Source: Flaccisagitta enflata (Eukaryota; Chaetognatha; Sagittoidea; Aphragmophora). From it: a DNA stretch of 64,000 bases. The notes under the pieces were generated by a model. That model was not told the DNA's origin, made no database searches, and was given only the letters and a program-made list of their open reading frames with translations. Location of the stretch: the NCBI GenBank assembly GCA_965153355.1, contig OZ231127.1, positions 50,344,001-50,408,000 on the forward strand, given 5' to 3'. Both the position numbers and the translations under genes were made by a program. How positions within the stretch are numbered: position 1 is the stretch's first letter; each line of letters opens with the position of its first letter. This document shows positions 61,301-64,000 of the stretch, one piece after another.

Positions 61301-63304
61301 ATTCCCGGAAAAATTAACCCTGCAGCAGACACACTCAGCAGAATGAAGACTGTAAGAGGGACCCCGTATGATGAAGCCCTTCTTACAAGCCAAACGATTG
61401 AGGAGTATGACGAGATCGACGAGTTCTTGCGCCCTTATGTTAAAACTGAAACTACAATTGAATTTGAAAAAAGGAGGCAAGAACTCGAAGATACGCTAAT
61501 TAAACTTGAAAAGCTACGTGGCAATGACTACGACGAGGTCATTAAAGAGTTTTCACAGATGAAACACACCACCTCGGAAGTGGACGATATTATTCAGTCA
61601 TTAGAAACAGCGCCCTTTCCAGACCCCAAATCGAGCTATCAAGTTAGTACGTTGGAGCATGTGAAGCCTAACCTTTGGCCTTTTTTGAAGGATTTGAGCG
61701 AGCGTGATCCAAAGAAGGTTGCTGACGTTGTTGAGGTCGATAAATTTGAGCGGCAAGTTGCGGCAATCACCCGTAGCATGGCAAAAAACCAGCCAAGTGC
61801 GCGAAATGATGCTGTAATTGAGGGGGAGGAAATTGAGGAGGCGGAAATGCTTCAAAAAAGCGAAAAGCATGGAAAAAACACTCAACAACAGCACACTTCG
61901 CACCCTCCCTCGCATAAAAAATCATTTGAAGCATCAAAACTTGATTTGCGGCACGCGCAAACCAAAGAAACACATTGCAGCAACCAACCAACAGCAGAGC
62001 ATTCAATATCTCCTGCAGCAAAATCGACTTCAACCTCGCTACATGTAAATGTTGGGTCAGACTCTGAATCTACTCAGTCCTTACCGATGCCCGATATTGA
62101 TGCGGCGGCTGCAGCAACCTGTAGGGTGGTACGTCCAAAGGAACCAAAATCCAAACCTGCTGCACCAAGGGTTGCAGCAAAGAAGTGGGAAACGAATATT
62201 CCTCCTGGGATAACTCCACAGCAACCAGCGGCTTTGCAGCAACCTGGTAAAAACAAAGAAAAAAGGATGAGGGAGCATGAAAACGAGCGCATTCCTGATC
62301 GTATCATCTCCGATAAAAACATCGTTAAATTTCGACAAAAAGCGTTCATCCCAGAATTAAAACATCATGATTTCGAGTTACATCCGGATGGACTGGATTT
62401 GCAAGATAGAATTGCAATTGAGGACCAATCATTGGAATTCAAACCAGAAGACCTAAACAGTGAGGATTGGTTGTCTCTCGTGCTTAAAAACTCAAGAAAC
62501 AACTGTTCTAACATGACTAAACTTGGAATGAGACGCAGCAGAATCGATTCTATGGTGATCGCTACCTACCCTGATTTGCGTGATGCCTGTCTCTCTGAGA
62601 ACGAGGGTATCGTACCCTTGGGAACTGATGAATCAGCAAATATGGTCTATGATACCTTAATTGAATTGAATTACATTAGGGCAGTCAGCAGTGAAGTTTT
62701 GGATGAGCCTCTCTTTGATACATTTGAAGAAGCTTTAAGATATGTTAAAAAAGGACAGGTTTCTGATTCCATCAAACACCAATATTGTTACTTCAAACAG
62801 TGTCAAGACAATGACGAGGCCATCAGCCTAGCAAGAGACCTAAAGTTAGGGCTGATTGATGCAACAGATTCTCGGGTTGATGCGCTTCGCAGGCTTGACA
62901 ATCTTGGAAAAACCTTGATTGACTCGCAATCCAGCCTTTTTGTGGTAGATCAACTTCTTTTCAAACTTGCTTTCCCTCGAAAGTCTGAGAGAATGAGATG
63001 TGGCCTTGTTTTAAATGGCCCAGATTGTAAACGAGCTCTTGTGAAATATCACCAAAGTAAGGGTCTTCACAGAGGGGCCCATTTCTGCTATGCAGTCATG
63101 TCCCATACAATTTGGACACCGAATTTGCTCCAACTAGCGACTGAAGTAGTTCGTGAATGCTCCACTTGTTGCTCCTTTCACTTCCATGCAAAGCCTGTTA
63201 AAACAACTTTGGAGACACTACTATGCGGAAAAGGGGAAAGCGGAACGATTGATTTAAAAGGGCCAATCAGTTTAAAATCTAAATCTCAGTCATTCCAACC
63301 TTAA
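55321..63304 (+). CDS. Gag-Pol half of Ty3-like polyprotein
   Basis: Open from the insertion edge; first internal ATG 55418, residue numbers from there (2,628). Gly-rich repeats of GGGGGGLP/GGGGGGFS type about 70-165; Gag-like region about 215-395; CCHC knuckle C495-x2-C498-x4-H503-x4-C508; DTGSN protease motif at D678; a very basic segment (RKRRRRKKRIKPKR) near 925; a second DTGAS protease motif at D1071 with VIGFD downstream; RT with CDIKKFYD, LPQGNSQSG and the catalytic FVDD (D1664-D1665); RNase H with DWSREAH (D1849) and YIPGKINPAADTLSR; charged linker about 1990-2300; integrase zinc finger H2545/H2551/C2581/C2584 and first catalytic Asp D2612 (TIDLKGP). It stops 17 codons after that Asp because of a frameshift. 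The order is of the Ty3 type, but the motifs are divergent and the protein is far longer than usual. Removal of the insert joins it in frame to 46078-49607. Confidence 0.88.
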
Positions 63305-64000
63305 TTCAAAAGCTTACATCTTGGTCGTTTTCCTACCAACTGTAAATTTCACCTGCCTATCATTTCTGCCTGACAAAACACCTCTAAGCGTCTCCCGGAA
63401 GCTATTCTCAGAGTTTTTAGCGTATTTTCCGGGCATTTCCCACCTGAAATCCGATGCCGGAGGAGAATTCAATTCGGCCGTGACCAGATCACTTTACTCA
63501 TTATACAACATCACTGTGACAATCTCGACCTCAAACAATCCAAAAAGCAACCCATGCGAACGCAGAATACAGACATTCTCGAAGGTGTTAAAGGTGGCAC
63601 TTCAAACTGGACCTTTGGGCTGGCCTGAGAGTCTAAAAATCTGTATGCACGTGCTTAACCAGTTAACTAGCCACCCTCAAACTAAAATGAGTGCAAGTCA
63701 GCTCTATGCTCTAGGAACAGGCGATAGCCCAGCGTCACAACCCGCAATCTTAGTCGGAACGGCGCCAGAAGTGCATCCTCATTGGTCGCATGTTGCGGCA
63801 AAAGCCAAGGCAATAATTGATGCAATCAGGAAACACTATGGGGTTTACGTGAGTATCAAACGGACAAACCAAAAAACACTCCAAAGTATGAATATTCAGG
63901 AAGGGTCCCGAGTGTGGTATAGGATGCACCGTGAACCAAAGGTCCTTGCATGTGGATATGCTTCTATTTTGCCGCGCGTAGCTATCGGTTTTGTGGTGCG
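63273..64000 (+). pseudogene. integrase core continuing in a shifted frame
   Basis: The frame +1 relative to the preceding ORF is open from 63273 to the window end (about 242 codons). It carries the second and third catalytic residues of a retroviral-type integrase: Asp at 63453-63455 in SDAGGEF and Glu at 63558-63560 in NPCERR, 34 residues apart. The first Asp is in the other frame at 63251. The shift therefore lies between about 63273 and 63304 and disrupts the catalytic triad in this copy, unless it is a sequence error. Confidence 0.8.

Larger units (their letters stand above)
45849..64000 (+). mobile_element. giant Ty3-like LTR retrotransposon, interrupted
   Basis: Coding part of one element: ORFs at 45849-46103, 46078-49607, 55321-63304 and 63273 to the window end, broken by the nested element 49608-55315. 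The order Gag, protease, RT, RNase H, integrase and the RT/RNase H motif style are of the Ty3 (Metaviridae) type. Without the insert, the coding region in the window is already more than 12 kb. The 3' LTR lies outside; a possible 5' LTR is at 43861-44464. Confidence 0.85.

Overview
The window is nuclear DNA from an animal. It has intron-split genes with GT/AG junctions that keep reading frame, very dense microsatellites, many short dispersed transposon-like repeats, and LTR retrotransposons, one of them with a Gag of the BEL/Pao type known only from animals. The gene content (secreted/membrane M13 peptidase, IRE1-like kinase with a KEN nuclease domain, FLYWCH zinc finger) and the repeat load fit an arthropod, perhaps a crustacean. 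That assignment is inference; no species is named.

Layout. 0.7-1.9 kb: single-exon FLYWCH zinc-finger gene, minus strand. 5.5-10.9 kb: neprilysin-type M13 metalloendopeptidase, plus strand, at least six exons, with low-complexity blocks inside the catalytic domain. 11.7-15.6 kb: unrecognised plus-strand gene, with a palindromic MITE and a 70-82 bp minisatellite in its introns. 16-38 kb: mostly gene-poor repeat territory, with (CT)n, (AG)n, (TTG)n and a 1-kb CAA/CAC tract, foldback-like elements carrying minisatellite cores, palindromic MITEs, many copies of one short repeat family, and one or two orphan exon-like segments. 39.2-42.6 kb: IRE1-like kinase/KEN gene, three exons visible. 43.9-45.8 kb: LTR-like promoter/primer-site region followed by minisatellites and an exon-like minus-strand ORF.

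45.8-64 kb is the most remarkable part. A very large Ty3-like retrotransposon polyprotein (cysteine-rich N-terminal region, Gag with a CCHC knuckle, two separate DTG protease motifs, RT, RNase H, integrase) is split by a nested LTR element at 49608-55315. That nested element has two 491/492-bp LTRs about 99% identical, a 5-bp target duplication, a polypurine tract and a BEL-type Gag, but no pol. Removing it with one target-site copy leaves the two halves of the host ORF in the same frame. The nested element has no tRNA-type primer site at the expected place; instead the 15 nt at the LTR edge are exactly complementary to a stretch inside its own LTR, which suggests self-priming as in fission-yeast Tf1. 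The host element has a frameshift in its integrase and runs off the window's end.

The dispersed repeats look like one large family of Helitron/Helentron-like non-autonomous elements: hairpin near one end, subterminal inverted repeats, internal GTCC/GGTC-type microsatellite. Two copies end directly at candidate splice acceptors, so they may have supplied introns or splice sites.
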